DNA of 64,000 bases, taken from positions 1 to 64,000 of the forward strand of contig QLIY01000496.1 of the NCBI GenBank assembly GCA_003260075.1, in the 5' to 3' direction. The notes beneath the pieces are model-generated. The model worked only from the letters and a program-made list of their open reading frames with translations, was not told where the DNA came from and made no database searches. The DNA is from Phallusia mammillata. Taxonomy: Eukaryota; Chordata; Ascidiacea; Phlebobranchia; Ascidiidae. Of the stretch, positions 24,401 to 38,071 are shown in pieces (position 1 is the first letter of the stretch; each line of letters opens with the position of its first letter). Both the position numbers and the translations under genes were made by a program.

Positions 24401-27400
24401 AAAAAATCACCAAGCCGACTATACCCGCGCAACCCCCCCCCCTGCAAATATATAACCACATGTAAGTGAGATTTGCATGTAACCTTTTTTGTTTAAGTTC
24501 AGTTTTAGGTTGAGTTGAGTTGTTTATTTTGCTTGGTGAAAGATAACATGCGACAAAATTGCCCCAAAAAATCACCAAGCCGACTATACCCGCCCATCGC
24601 TGAAACGTTATGAAATGTAAAACAGTGAAGGGCACAATTGGTGGATAATGGCTGAACGCACTGCAGCTACACCGTATCATAAAGCGTTGCGTGACTAGGC
24701 CCACAGTGAGTAAACTCGACTGGGGTCAAACAGCCATACCAACAGCAATCTTAAATCATTTCCACAAAATTTAGGAGTGTTTTAATCTGATTGTTTCAGA
24801 CAACCACACCCAAGTTTACGTTACGTATGTTGTGAACTAATTACACGTCACAGAAGAACTACGTCAGCAAATTACTTTAATTGCTATTGACCACGGTCAG
24901 CTATACCAACGTATTCTTATTTACTTGAAACTTGGGGTGATACATTTCACACCGGTTGAGGTATATTTACGTGATAAAATTGTTATCACCTCACCTCACG
25001 AAATCCAATCAGCGTTAGCGCTTGTTACATATATTCTATTTTCAGTTGTTTTCGCTCGGTTTTGCGTTGCTTTGTTTAACTAACTTATGCCATCAAAATA
25101 AGTTATTCATGTATTTTTCTTGACCCTCTTTCTGTTTGTGTTTTGCCCAATGCAATGGACAGGTCATTTATTAACAATAATGAAGGCAAGAGTAGGCTCA
25201 ATAATCGTTATGACTGCGTGATTGGGTAATTTTCTTTTGCATTACGTCCTTATTCGGATAAAAAAGCAGATACCAACTACATGACCAGCGGGTTGCTATA
25301 AAATATGCATTTTTAACGAAAGTTTCCAAAAACATAAGTTATTATGTTTAGTTTGTGGCGTAACTTTGAAACGTTTATGCTTTTTAGCGTTGTAAAATTG
25401 TAGTGACAGACTTAAAATTGGGGCTCAAACCGGCCAGAACCCAAAAAATACACCTCGGCCCCCCCCCCCCAAAAACATAAGTTATTATGTTTAGTTTGTG
25501 GCGTAACTTTGAAACGATTATGCTTTTTAGCGTTGTAAAATAGTGGTGACAGACTTAAAATTGGGTCTCAAACCGGCCAGAACCCAAAAATACACCTCCG
25601 CAACCCGACCCGAACCCGATGTTTTTGGAATGAAGCCGGAATTGGGCCCGAAAATTAGTAAAGTTGCAGGACAACTAATGACAAGTGTGAGGGCAGGAAC
25701 AAATCAAGTCACATTTTAGACTAAACCTGACACAAAACGCCAAAACTGGCCTACAGATTTGGGTTGTACTATTGTTTGTTTGTTTGTGTTTGGAAAATCG
25801 CACATACTTTCTTATTCCTGTAGATGTAGTTCGAGCGATTTTGTGACTGAGACTGTATGATACAAACTTCAGCTTTATTCACACAAACTTACTTTCTGTT
25901 GTAACCGATAAAGCAGAGTCGATCAGCTGCAATCGCCAGCAGAAAGTTAACAGAAGCATTGAAACACACACTTGTGCTGGCCGTCAGTATCACCCAGGTT
26001 GACGCCATAAGTTGATAATTCCCGATTAACACAGCACAAATGCACACAAGCGCCAACGCAAGCATAATGTCGGAAGTTGCCAATGCAGCGATGAAGACGA
26101 AAGCCGGTTTGCGATACGTCTTCTTTGGCCCTGACAAACAATAAATACGTTTTGTTATTAGATTACTTTGTGTTGTATAAATTTTTAAGCATGTTTAAAG
26201 ACGAGGTTTAAGGCATGGTATCTTAACCTGGGTGGTAACACCCAACGATTTTCACAAGTGCGGGCATATAAGATTGAAGACAAAACCCACTGATATCATC
26301 TCTACACTTATGCCGAGGCCAGTTTTTCGACTTAGGCCCGAAAGCAAAATTGAAGCAAAAACGAGGAAGCAAAAGCCAGGCCCGAAAAAAACCTAAGCTC
26401 AAGAGTGCTGAAAAATGATTTTTTTTTTTATTCTATTGGCGTTAATCTCGTTGGGTAACATGCACGTGTGCTAATGCGAATCAAGTCAAATCTAACTTGA
26501 AACACTTTTAAGATTTGTGTATGTTGAAGCAGAAATGTCGAAGATCACCAAACTAATATCCCTACTTTTCCAACCCTTGCTTTTATTTGTTTGTTTTTTT
26601 GCACCCGAAGACCTCTTCTAACGTCTTAACAACCACACAAGTCCTAAGTAATTATTAATGATGCAATATCACGTGTGTTTGGCATGGGGCCGATTCCTGC
26701 CAATAGCCGATGCAGTAAATCATCCAAAACGTATCATTTAACTATTCGACGCAATTAATCTTGTCATAACTGGATTGGGGACCGGAACAAAAAGCGATCG
26801 ATTTGGCAAAATATCAACAAGTGGACAGAAACCTGGGTTTTCCCAAACTAAAGCAATATTTGACCCAACGTTTTGTAGTCTAACTGGCTTGTAATACAAG
26901 TGTTAGTAATTCAATGTTTACGAGGGTACTACTTTCCTAATTTGGTCCGTGAATTGTTTCCTACTTATTTATGTTAAATTAAACCGAGGATGTGATGATG
27001 ACAAAAACGTTAACAAGTGCATGTCCATGTTTGTGAAAAGGAAATCCCCTCTATGAGGTTTTAAACTTCAAAAGAACCACAACTCAATGCACTTGAGTTA
27101 GTTACTTAAAGTACTACTGATCAGAAGTCACATAAATATAAAATCTGGTTAATATCAGTCAACTGTGTGATCACTTTAATTTTCAATCCCCGGTTAAAAC
27201 ATCGCCCAACGTGCGTATATTGATATTAATAACACTGACAGCGCAATGAAAAATCCCTTGTTACGTCGACTACAAGGAACTAAAAGGACAATATTTTGTA
27301 AAGTCTACGTCAATGTTTGTAAGTATCATCAAAGTGTCCTTGCAGTTCTCGGTAAAAAATCATTGTTTAGCGCTGACAATTAACAACGTAAGCCCATACT

Positions 27401-28798
27401 CCCCATGTTATCATCAGTGCCCCCTCAAGATGAGCCCGCTGTCACGTGTGTCATACCCGAATAAGCGCGATGAGTGACGACCAACGTTGGTGACAAACCG
27501 GAAATGGAAACACACGCCATTGTAGCGCCTACTGGCCCGGAAGTGACGTTTTCCTGGTGGCGTTGCAAAACAATGCATACGATTTCGATGTCGGTGCATG
27601 TTTGTTTGCTGCCGTCACGCTACGTTACACCCACGTGATAAACACGTTGCCCTGCGTCATGCGTATTAGAATTTGTGTAAAATGTCAAGTCAAGTTCCCC
27701 ATACGCTTCCCGTGAAACCTCATCATATGAAATAGTGATAAAACAATGTCATGTGGATATTCATGAATATGAAGTTGAATAGTCAATGATTGTGCAATGC
27801 AAAATTTCTTTTCATGTTCAGACTACTATTCATAAGTTAATAGGGTGGTTGTCTATTTTTGTGTGCAATGGCAATGCAAATTTCATAAATAACTGTGGCT
27901 TATAACTACGCAACGAAACGATGTCATAACTTAATCTCGCAGAACTCACAAAAATCAGGTTTTCTATGGATAGAATTACAAACAAAACTTCAAATTTACC
28001 TCCAACAATCACAGACACCACGGTAAGATTGAGAGCAATGATCACAAAAGCCATAATAAGTTGAGTAGCGATGGATGCTGCAGAATTATCGAAGTTGTAA
28101 CATAGCCCTGGTATTCTCTCCGTTGCGTTGTCAGTTATACCCCCCCCCCAATGATCACAAAAGCCATAATAAGTTGAGTAGCGATGGATGCTGCAGAGTT
28201 ATTGAAGTTGTAACATAGCCCTGGTATTCTCTCCGTTGCGTTGTCAGTTATGTAATCACCTGCCACTAAAAAAGTGGTATAATTGTCAATAAGATGAAAT
28301 AATGCTCACATACAACATCAAAGCAACGTAAATTGCATGCAAAACCATTTTACAAGAAGCTGGCCATACAGGCTGCGATTTAAAAAAACATTTAGGCAAA
28401 ATAGATATGTTTTTTTAGAATTGCCGGCAGTATTTTTTCCCTACTTCGTAATTCCTAAATGCTTTGAGTGACATTAAAATGTAAATAAAGCTTTCAGATC
28501 TATTCGAAAGAGTACATTACCATGTGCGTTAACATTTTAATGACGAATTTAATCATTTTGATTGGGGTCTTTTTGGGGGGTCAACACCGCTATTGCAATA
28601 TAGTTCAAAAATAAACATAATGCATACACACAAGTTATAGATACTACAAATTACAGAAAGGAAGCACACTGACAGAGAAACATCGGAAATCGCCCATACC
28701 GAAATGTGACGAGTCCTATAACGGAAAAGTATCAAATTACCTTGTGTGGTTGCAACAGGCTCCACAAGCCTAACCACAGACGCTGTCTTGTCAGCCAT
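21423..28798 (-). CDS. Rhodopsin-class (class A) GPCR, MECA-like
   Basis: Seven exons join in phase to about 387 residues: 28741-28798, 28000-28259 (interrupted, see below), 25893-26130, 22835-23016, 22319-22410, 21972-22190, 21423-21650. TM1 has N1.50 (IALNLTVV), TM2 has D2.50 (LATSDIMLAL), TM3 ends ADRL in place of DRY, the second loop reads YSKIMTRRNVW, TM4 has its Trp, TM6 has FFFCWTPLLIL and TM7 has FNSMCNPIIYA. The position of the TM3 cysteine (C3.25) is not Cys, TM5 has no proline, and the second extracellular loop holds its own cysteine cluster (CASLCDC). Loss of C3.25 and P5.50 is known for the melanocortin/EDG/cannabinoid part of the MECA group, so a lipid or peptide ligand is possible; the ligand is unknown. 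Exon 2 is split by a poly-C joint: copy 28000-28138 holds its 3' part and copy 28150-28259 its 5' part. Introns are long. Confidence 0.88.
22802..22830. promoter_or_regulatory. Paired CRE octamers (TGACGTCA)
   Basis: Two perfect TGACGTCA palindromes lie at about 22804 and 22820, just inside the intron after GPCR exon 4, with a related tgacgtaa upstream. They match the CREB/ATF consensus. No function can be shown from sequence alone. Confidence 0.35.
24274..24594. other. Near-identical duplicate joined by poly-C
   Basis: Copies at 24274-24428 and 24443-24594 flank a 10-C run at 24433-24442, inside a GPCR intron. Confidence 0.8.
24345..24740. repeat. Dispersed repeat also present in Tbx6 intron
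   Basis: The stretch around 24627-24690 (gggcacaattggtggataat, then actgcagctacaccgtat) recurs with few changes at 45361-45425, and the preceding ttgcttggtgaaagataaca resembles 45250-45275. This indicates an uncharacterised interspersed family. Confidence 0.6.
25328..25602. other. Near-identical duplicate joined by poly-C
   Basis: Copies at 25328-25458 and 25471-25602 flank a 12-C run at 25459-25470, just downstream (minus strand) of GPCR exon 3. Confidence 0.8.
28037..28251. other. Poly-C joint splitting GPCR exon 2
   Basis: Copies at 28037-28138 and 28150-28251 flank a 10-C run at 28140-28149. The left copy has the exon's donor but stops before its acceptor. The right copy has the acceptor but stops before the donor. 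Collapsing them restores one 147-bp exon in correct phase with both neighbours. One difference gives Asp versus Asn at the start of TM1. Confidence 0.9.
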
Positions 28799-30672
28799 TG
28801 TGATTTGCACTCAGTTAGTATTACACTCTACATACACTCTGTTGAACAATACAAAACACACATCGGTTTAGCGGCAAAGCATTTTGGCCACAGCTTCAGG
28901 TATACAGACTTTTTAATTAAATGTCTTATTTCTGAAGTTAATTTCAAATCTACGTAATTCTAAAGTTAGAGTTTCACCGTAAACGAATCACCAAAGTTCT
29001 AAGGATTAATTAAATTTGCGCATCCGTCTTTTTGTGCAACGAACTATATAGTGCCATGAATATCTTAAGAAAGCTGACTCAAGAAAACATCTTACTCATT
29101 TTGCATGATGCCATACTCTCTCTTTCAGTATGTACATTAGCTGCCCTATAAGGCAGTGCAACAAGGAGTTATATCCAAACTACCTAAATTCGTCATATTA
29201 GTTGCGCCAATGCAAATTGGGTTTCTTTGCAACCATATTTTAAATTGGTGAAAAATTCTACACAAAATCGGAATTTGTTAAATGCTGCTTTTTATGATTG
29301 GTTGCCCAACGAATCTTGTGCCTTTAATCGAGTGTTCCGTATTTATTGAGTATTTTTCAACCTGATCCAAACTTAACACTCTATTCAAATTTTAAAATTT
29401 ATGATGCATATTTCCATTGATTTTTATGGGACGAAATTGGCTTTCGGTCAAACATGTTTTGGCAACTACGTCTTTAAACTTGCATCAGAACGTGACGTTA
29501 CACTTTTCTCATTCCGTTTACTGAGTCATACTTTTACCAGCATCAAATCTGATACACAGACAAACCAAGCGTGCCTGCCAACGCACAAGATTTCACGCCT
29601 ACAATACTGAGGACACCCACATGGATAAAACACGCAACTCTTATTGTAGGATATTCTTGACTCATTTGAACTGCCTAACTAACACTAATTCATATCTATA
29701 GTTAGTGAATTAACACACACTATGTACTTTTGAGACAAAACATTATTAGTTACATTTTTCGAAAAATCGATCATTTCTGGTATTTATTTTACCTTATGAC
29801 GTTTATACATCGTGAAAATAACGACTTCGTTAGCAACAACGGTCACAATTTATCAAGCGATTGCATTTTACATCATCAGTACTGCGCTATAGATCTCATT
29901 TCCTGTTATTATTGCAAGACCCATTCAAATTACCTAAATGCATACTCTGTTGATTAAATGGATACAATTGTATGCAAAACATTTACGTGCATTTGAAATC
30001 GCTCAACACCAGCTACCACAGAAGCAAACGTTCCAACAATTTTAACAATTTACTTTCAACCACACATTTTTCTTTAGAACCCAACCATTACACTTTACCA
30101 TAAACTTCATCACTTAACAAAAAAAATTTCAACGTAGAAATTTGGTTGATTAGTTTTTCACAATTTCACTTGCAAGTTTTTTCGCAACACACAGCAGGCA
30201 CATTTGTTATTAGCTACTCTTGTTGCATAATGATTAATGCGAGAGTGTGGCCAGACGATTACCAACAACAAAAACACCAAAACTGACAATCACGTGTGCA
30301 CCTAATCAGTGTCATTAGCATACAGAGTGAGAGTTACATTGTAAGTCATGATATCTGTTCAAACAATGCAACATAATGGTAAAACACGTCTATTTATCCG
30401 GTTAGAACCGGTTCTTAAATTCCAGTTTTCATGATTCGGTTCTTAAATTCCAGTTTCATGATTTAAACATGTATCAATGGTCTATGAATCATATTACAAA
30501 ACTATTAGTAGAAAACCTGTAGTTGAAAAATATATATCTCATTGCTGGCAAAATGTACAAAAAATTAAAACATAATCTGCAAAACACTTGCTAACTCGGA
30601 AATTTGTTCGGAGCTTGTACTCTAGCGGCATGCGTAAAGCGCCAATTGTTAGTCCCCCTTGCTGTTCTATGT

Positions 30673-30866
30673 ACCATGATACGCAATCCTTAAATGGGAA
30701 GTGATACAAAGGTGTTTACCGTTAAATCTACCCCGCAGACTAGCAACGCCTGGGCGACTACTCACCCCCCCCCCACCATGATACGCAATCCTTAAATGGG
30801 AAGTGATACAAAGGTGTTTACCATTAAATCTACCCCGCAGACTGGCAACGCCTGGGCGACTACTCA
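30673..30866. other. Near-identical duplicate joined by poly-C
   Basis: Copies at 30673-30764 and 30775-30866 flank a 10-C run at 30765-30774. Confidence 0.8.
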
Positions 30867-32543
30867 ACGCACGATGTTACATGTTGTAATGCGGCTTAAT
30901 TCCATGATGACAAATTTTGCTGACAGAACATTCGTTAAAAACTATAAGTGTTACCAATGTGTTGGTGTGGTTCAAACCCGTTTTTCACACAAAAAACTGT
31001 TAACGAAAGCTGTATTAACACCCACACTCTTGTCTGTTCGTTTGCAAATTAAACCAATGTTGTACTTTGTTGTAGCAGAAAGCCTACACAGGATAACTAT
31101 GCAATTCGGTAAAGAAAAACGCTTTGTGAAACTCCAATTCGAACAAAATCAATTGGTTCTACGCTTACCTGATCCTCGCCCTATAAATTAACTAAACAAA
31201 GTTTAAGAAAACTGCTCGACGTGATAAAGTGGTCTTTTGCTGCACTTTGTTTTAATCTACACTTGCCTCATTTCTAGGTGATTTTATGTTCCAAAATACC
31301 TCTTATTGTCGTGCAATGTTTCGCCTTTGTAACTGCTAGTATTAATACCCAACTAACGTAGCGTACAGAGCAGAAAATAACGCTGCAGTCAGATTTGTTT
31401 TCACATATGTCACAGCGCTGGCTAAAACCTCTCAAATCTGGTTTGCGCTGGCCCGTTGCCCATAAATGACACCCTAAGCATTAAGCTGTAAACAAAGGCA
31501 TTACCTAAGGTCAGCAACCCTTTGTAACTAACGGGTAAGAACCTCAAGCGTAATTGACATGCGTGTGCACCTGATTAAAACCATAAGCGATGTGACGTTT
31601 AGGCGGAACTTGTCAAACTTGTCATTTTAAAAGGTCTGAGATACAGAGTTAAGTTGCGCGTTCAACATTGCAAAGTTTAAACTGTTTAGTGGTGACGGCT
31701 TTTTAACACCCTACAATACAGTAAAGTTAATATAAAGGGTAATACCACAGCGCAAAAGCCGTTGGCTGTTTCAGACTATATCTAATGACCGCACAGTGGT
31801 AACCGAAACATATCGTCGAATTATAGCATCATTTCTTTACAGCTAAAGTCAGGCTAATGCTTTATATGTTTTACTAGATTACCTAAATATTCTAACTAAG
31901 TTTAATGCTGATTTTAAACAAACAACTTTTTTAAGAAATAGGATCAATTTCTATTATCCTTACTGCAAAGGGTCGTAAACATTGTTTTTGTATTGACTCA
32001 GATTATTCCTTTTAATGACAACCTGCTTTGAAACTGGCACCAGAAACTAACAAAGGCAAAACTTATACACAGTTCTTAGCTCTCTAGAAACAACCTTCTC
32101 CTGAAAGTCTTATTAAATCTTAATTATCGGAAGTAACAACTTAAACATTATGTAAATCTGGCGCCACTGAATTAGACCAAGCACTTAAGAGGACAAAACC
32201 ACACATGTGCGTTTAACACGACACTCATTGTGGAAGTCGGGGCGTGCCTTACGCTGTTGTTGTCGTCAGCCGTCGGCATTATAGCTGATTGTGGTCGTTC
32301 CAAGATATCAGGCAGAATGACGATATCATATAATAGCAGACCTGATTTGTGTGTCTAGCTTTTCCCGCTTCCTTGTTTAACGTTGTAGCTACGTTTCAGA
32401 CCGCCAAGTCGTTTTGGAAAACCACAATAGTCCACGCACACGTGTATATCATACCGCAGGTTATTTTGTTTCAACCGTGATTGACCAAAACATGTCTATA
32501 GGAAGGATAGTAATTTTATTGTTCTTAATTATTTTGCTTACAT

Positions 32544-32677
32544 CAGGGGTGTGCAACCTGCAACCCGCGGGCCAAATGCAGCCCAATGATTAAAGGTTGT
32601 GCGGCCCATATATACGAAAACAAAATCAATTTCAGGTATGTATTTGTGAGCGCATTGACAAGAGTGGAACACCCCTG
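32544..32677. mobile_element. Small hAT-type MITE
   Basis: The 134-bp element begins CAGGGGTGTGCAACC and ends GTGGAACACCCCTG. It is flanked by GCTTACAT (32536-32543) and GCTTGTAT (32678-32685), an 8-bp target duplication with two mismatches. A longer relative starts near 61411. Confidence 0.75.
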
Positions 32678-34468
32678 GCTTGTATGATTAAGGCGAAAAC
32701 TTATTCAAATATAAAAGGCTTGTACTTTTCCTTAACGAGGCTATATATTACGTGTATTCAAATCTAAACGTAAAACAAATCATAATAATTGCAGGTAAAC
32801 GGCCCCATATCCTGAACTACTTAGTTTTAAAGTACTTTTTCGTGAAAGTGATCAAGCAACATTAACGTGATAAAATCTATAACAAACGTCTTATATAAAC
32901 CAGCAGTAGCTATAAATCCACCATCAGCCACATGTTATAACCAAAATTAATCAAAAATATAGGCCTCAAGCCAAGTGACAAAAATAACCAACACAGTAAG
33001 GAGGAAGAAATTTAACTTCCGCAACTTGTTGTTGGCGTCAAGACAAGGACGTTCCGTTGAAATGTGTCCTGTGTTTTGTTGTGATGGCTTTGTTTCAGGT
33101 AAAGTATGTGCGTAATACCTCATGTGCATCAAAGCAAGAGACTAATGGCTTTGTTTTTGCTGGTGTTGACAAGACGATTTTTTTGCTATGCTATACACCG
33201 AAAGGTTTACCAGGACGTTATCCATGGTTTATGTGTCAATTATGGCTTGGTCATGGTTTTAGATGGATATACGTTTGAAATACCGCTGAAAGCCTATTTG
33301 ACAGGCAATAAGAACAAACCCACTAATTATAGCAGATTTAATAACCCGATTGTCCAATTTACTAAACCAGTTTCTTCACATGTTTAAATGTTAATAGACC
33401 ACGCTGCCGCATTTCAGGTGCAAAGTGTAGTGAGTTTTTGAATAAACTTTTGATTTGTCAATCATAACCAGCAGTACGTAACTTGAAAGAAAGCAAGCCG
33501 AAATAAAATCATTAGCGGGTTTTGATTTTTAATCATTTGCTATTTAACCAGTGATTAAGGTGTGTTAAACACGTATTTCGATTTGTAAGGAGTTTACATT
33601 TATGGCTTCAAAGCTGATAGTTAAGTTCTTTTACAACAATTACTAACTAAGTATTAATTCACGCACAAAATGTAACAAAGTCGTAACTGATTTATAAACG
33701 TTGACAATTAAATTTGGGCTAGAGTTGCAAGCGGATTCTATATTGGGGTATAAAAAAGGTACAAATATAAAAGTTCAAGCCCGAAACCCGACCCAAACAC
33801 GATTTAAACATGCTAAATTAGGTTCGAGAGTCGTTGAAATTGTGGCACAAAGCCAGGCTAAAAACAACCCCTTATTATTTAAACTCAGCCCAAACCCTAC
33901 CGACAAACGGAAGCCGACTTAGAACTTTGGGTTGGACTAATAAACACGAATCGGTCTCTCACGATGTGGACTATACGTTTAGAGATTCGTCGCATAGAAG
34001 AAATGCAGGCAAACAACATATGACTATTAGGTTTATTACATTTATATTCACACTTGAAACAGCAAACCACCGAGTGAGGTGAACAGAATACATTTCCCGT
34101 TTTTGCTTTCCAAAGTCCCACACAACATATACTGGTAGATGGGTTAGATTTTTTTTGCATGTCAATAAGCACGTTCTTGCGAACTTTAAGTGGTTCCATG
34201 CAGGCTAAAGGCAGTTAACCGTATCAAGTGAAAATCCCAATTGAAATCGAGTCTTAACGTTTTCGTTTTCTATAAACTTATCTTTTTAAAGCTTGAAAAC
34301 AAATAATGTTACTTCGGTTGGTTACACAAAGATGGTTTGCAAACCCGCTTAAAGCATGCAGTGTGGTGCCTGTACAATTATGATGTGTGAGCGTTGCTGC
34401 CCTCGTGTGGACGTAGTTTAAAAATATAATTCCACACGGTGGGGTACGTGAGTAGCTGGTGATGATGT

Positions 34469-36834
34469 TTAGCAGTTAGGTGAATATCCGAGCTTGTCCA
34501 TCTCCCGTGACAGCTGACACATGGCACATGGCAGGCAGAACGAAGCCATAATGCAATCATCACATATAGTACCCTGGTGAAAATTTTGATTTAAAACTTA
34601 GTACATCACGAAAAGTAAAGGGTCCCATATTTTGGGTTTAAACTCGTTTATAAAGAATGCTAAATAAGGTAAATGAAGCATGGATTGCTGAGTTTATCGA
34701 GGGGTTCTAAATGCAAAGCGGCCTACTTTAAACCATGTTGCAAAGTATGACATTTTTCAGTCGTTTCTGAACCGTTTTTGTCATATTGTAAATCCTTTAC
34801 ACTAAGCAATCTTATGCAATTGTAAATTCAAACGATATGTCTAATAAGACATGTAATGCAGTTTCAAATGTTTAACATTACCCTAATAAACCAAGCTAAG
34901 ATAATGGTCTTTTTATGTACAAGATATCTCACCTGAATTCCATGGGTTCCTCGAAGTCTTGATCTCATGGCCATGTGTCCTCCTGGAACACAACCAGCCC
35001 CGTAACCAGAGCAACCAACACAACAATTCTCACCCATTCGTGTTGCCAGTGTTGCGTAATAGAAGTTTCCACAAATAAAAGAGCACAGACCTGCGAGTGT
35101 AAGGCATTGATTAAAATTTGAGCCCAGGATTTGGTGAGGTTAACTATTGGTTGACTTAATAGCAACTACACTAGGAGAATGTGCGAATAAAATGTAACCA
35201 ACAAATAGACGTTTTACAGTTTTTACTGCAAACGACACAAACTATGTAGGCTACATTTTAAATACATATTTTCAGTGCTACAAGACAACAGCCTTTTCAG
35301 AATGTTTGCAAAGAGGTGAATATTAGGTCTACAAGCCATCTGCCAGTAACGGTTTCTTTTTTCACTGAAAACATAATCACTAGGGCTCGACTATTTACAG
35401 TTTGAAAGTGAAGAATATATATTGACTTGGAAGTTGGAGTAATAAATCAATGTAGCTTCAAGTCTAGAATGATCATACTCTAATGGTTTTTATATTGTGT
35501 AAAAGCAATCCTTTCGTCGCCACTAAACATTAACACGAAATGCTTTACCACATATCATACACTCCCGAATAAACATCATTCAGTTGTAGTTTGTCAAAAA
35601 GTTATTTTGAACATGATGAAGGATATGCGTTTACATGTAGTTCATAGTATGGATCATGTAAGGGCATTTTCACTTAGAGCTTTTGCACCGACTTGACTGG
35701 CCAAGTTAGATAAGTGAAGAATATTTTATTTCCGTTTATGCCAAAAAGCAACCTCTCCGCTTTCGCCTCTTAAACAAACCCAATTACAAACGATCCCTTA
35801 AGCTAAGATGCAACAGACCGGCTATCTAATATTTTATTCATGCCTCAGCATATGCTGCAAAACCCATCAGTCTTTGCACGCTGGTTGAAAACAAAATGGT
35901 CATGGTTTACAAAGATGCAACTAATCTAGGATAACTTTGACCTACAAAATGTGTTTGTCCATAGCTTTGCTACCTTAATGGAGTAGATACAAATAGGTTC
36001 AAAGTAATTAACTATGAATGAAAGTTTGTATAACACCGAAACGTCGAGTTGGAACGTGTCTTAGCAAAACGAGTGACGACGGAAATCTGGAGACAAGCAG
36101 ATTTCCTCATGTCGAAAAGTCAAAAATATCCGTTTTTAAGCACGTTTTGTCTCCATTTAATTGGTACTACCAGCAAACTAGCAGACAAGACCTAAATTTA
36201 CCTCATATTTTCCAAAGAGCGGTACTTTGAAAACACACGTGACAGTTTTAGTGAGGGCAGTTTCAAAATCCACTAACCAGAAAAAATCACTTTGGCATTC
36301 ATGTGCGGTTGATTCTTTTTGACAAATTTGGAAATAAATGAACAATTCAACACCATTATCAACATTTCCACTATGTTTAAATTGCACCATCATACCTAAG
36401 GCATATCTGGTCGAAAAAAACAAGGTATACAGGATCCTAAAGTATTTCTTGTTGAAAATGGTTCCGTTACCACTAACGTTTGGGATTACTGATTTAGAAA
36501 CTTTGGATTTCGGTTCGCTGGCATTGAGGCTTGTGGGTGGCAGAACGCAAGTTTGGCGTTACTAGTTTAATCTGGTTTACAAGAAAAATACATAAACTAC
36601 CAACTTACAGCTCTTGACGTCTTGGAAACAATCGCACAATCCAGTACTCCAACCGACCATTGCCGTTGGTTGTTGCGTCACAACGGTTGTAACGGTTGAA
36701 GTTGGTTGTTGAATTACAACTGTCTGCTGTGGAGCTTGCTGTTGCATGTCTGGATACATTTGACCTGCTGGTTGAGGTTGGTAAGCTACAGTTGGTGCTG
36801 GTTGGTACTCTGGTGGTCCGCCGCTTTTTTCCAT
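34469..36834 (-). CDS. PLAC8: PLAC8-family cysteine-rich protein
   Basis: Three exons join in phase to 162 residues: 36609-36834, 34933-35090, 34469-34573. The first 60 residues are rich in Pro, Gln and Thr (QQQAPQQTVVIQQPTST). The PLAC8 domain then begins GWSTGLCDCFQDVKSC and runs through CLCSFICGNFYYATLATRMG, a cysteine-rich middle (GENCCVGCSGYGAGC), MAMRSRLRG and the closing ICDDCIMASFCLPCAMCQL. This spacing of CxC, CC and CxxCxxCQ is diagnostic of PLAC8/onzin/cornifelin and plant FWL/PCR proteins, which are small membrane-associated proteins with roles reported in growth control and metal handling. No specific role can be assigned here. A splice-acceptor-like ataccag directly precedes the ATG. 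All exons look intact. Confidence 0.92.
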
Positions 36835-37435
36835 CTGGTATATTTAAAAAGTTAAATTAACTGCTTCGAATTTAGTGAATATACAAGTTTGTGTCAAGGA
36901 CCTCCTTAAACTCATTTGTAAGAGTTTGAAAGCTCTCAAGTCGGCGACGTATAAAGCCTGTGTATAAACCTGGTAAGAACTAACCATGTAAAGGAAAGTG
37001 AACTAATTGTCACTTTTATGTATTCAGTGCTGGAGATTAGTGCGACCACATTACTTCTTACACAAACCTAGAGTGATATTTTTGATGATATGATGTAAAA
37101 GTAACACTTTGACTGAATACTATATATATCAATACATTAAAAGTTTGCTGTTGCATGAATGAATGAAAAATTACATTGACAACCAATCGAAGAGCAAAGA
37201 ATATTTAAAACTAGAAGGGTGGCTTTCTGATATACTTCCATTTTATATATTCTATACGATGTTTACCAATTTACTATACACATCATTTGATCTACACATA
37301 TGATTGTTTTTGTAAACAAAAACTAATGGGTCCCCACACGCATGTTTGTGCGGATTTACGGTAAACAAATGTTGCGGTGATTTTTACATTCTTAAGGACA
37401 AATTTTTAGAAAGCATTAACCCAACAATAAAAAAA

Positions 37436-38071
37436 NNNNNNNNNNNNNNNNNNNNNNNNNNNNNNNNNNNNNNNNNNNNNNNNNNNNNNNNNNNNNNNNN
37501 NNNNNNNNNNNNNNNNNNNNNNNNNNNNNNNNNNNNNNNNNNNNNNNNNNNNNNNNNNNNNNNNNNNNNNNNNNNNNNNNNNNNNNNNNNNNNNNNNNNN
37601 NNNNNNNNNNNNNNNNNNNNNNNNNNNNNNNNNNNNNNNNNNNNNNNNNNNNNNNNNNNNNNNNNNNNNNNNNNNNNNNNNNNNNNNNNNNNNNNNNNNN
37701 NNNNNNNNNNNNNNNNNNNNNNNNNNNNNNNNNNNNNNNNNNNNNNNNNNNNNNNNNNNNNNNNNNNNNNNNNNNNNNNNNNNNNNNNNNNNNNNNNNNN
37801 NNNNNNNNNNNNNNNNNNNNNNNNNNNNNNNNNNNNNNNNNNNNNNNNNNNNNNNNNNNNNNNNNNNNNNNNNNNNNNNNNNNNNNNNNNNNNNNNNNNN
37901 NNNNNNNNNNNNNNNNNNNNNNNNNNNNNNNNNNNNNNNNNNNNNNNNNNNNNNNNNNNNNNNNNNNNNNNNNNNNNNNNNNNNNNNNNNNNNNNNNNNN
38001 NNNNNNNNNNNNNNNNNNNNNNNNNNNNNNNNNNNNNNNNNNNNNNNNNNNNNNNNNNNNNNNNNNNNNNN
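37436..38071. other. Assembly gap (636 N)
   Basis: Unsequenced bases. The 10-bp words atgggtcccc (37326-37335) and ggggacccat (38323-38332) lie on either side in inverted order, so an unresolved element with inverted ends could fill the gap. Confidence 0.95.

Larger units (their letters stand above)
28799..34468. other. Intergenic, no gene seen
   Basis: No conserved exon was found. Content includes a poly-C-joined duplicate (30673-30866) and a small hAT-type MITE (32544-32677). A 131-codon plus-strand open frame at 30796-31191 crosses the duplicate and has no recognisable family. Confidence 0.55.

Noticed and set aside
30796-31191. 131-codon plus-strand open frame
   Set aside because: No recognisable domain or splice context, and it begins inside a poly-C-joined duplicate.
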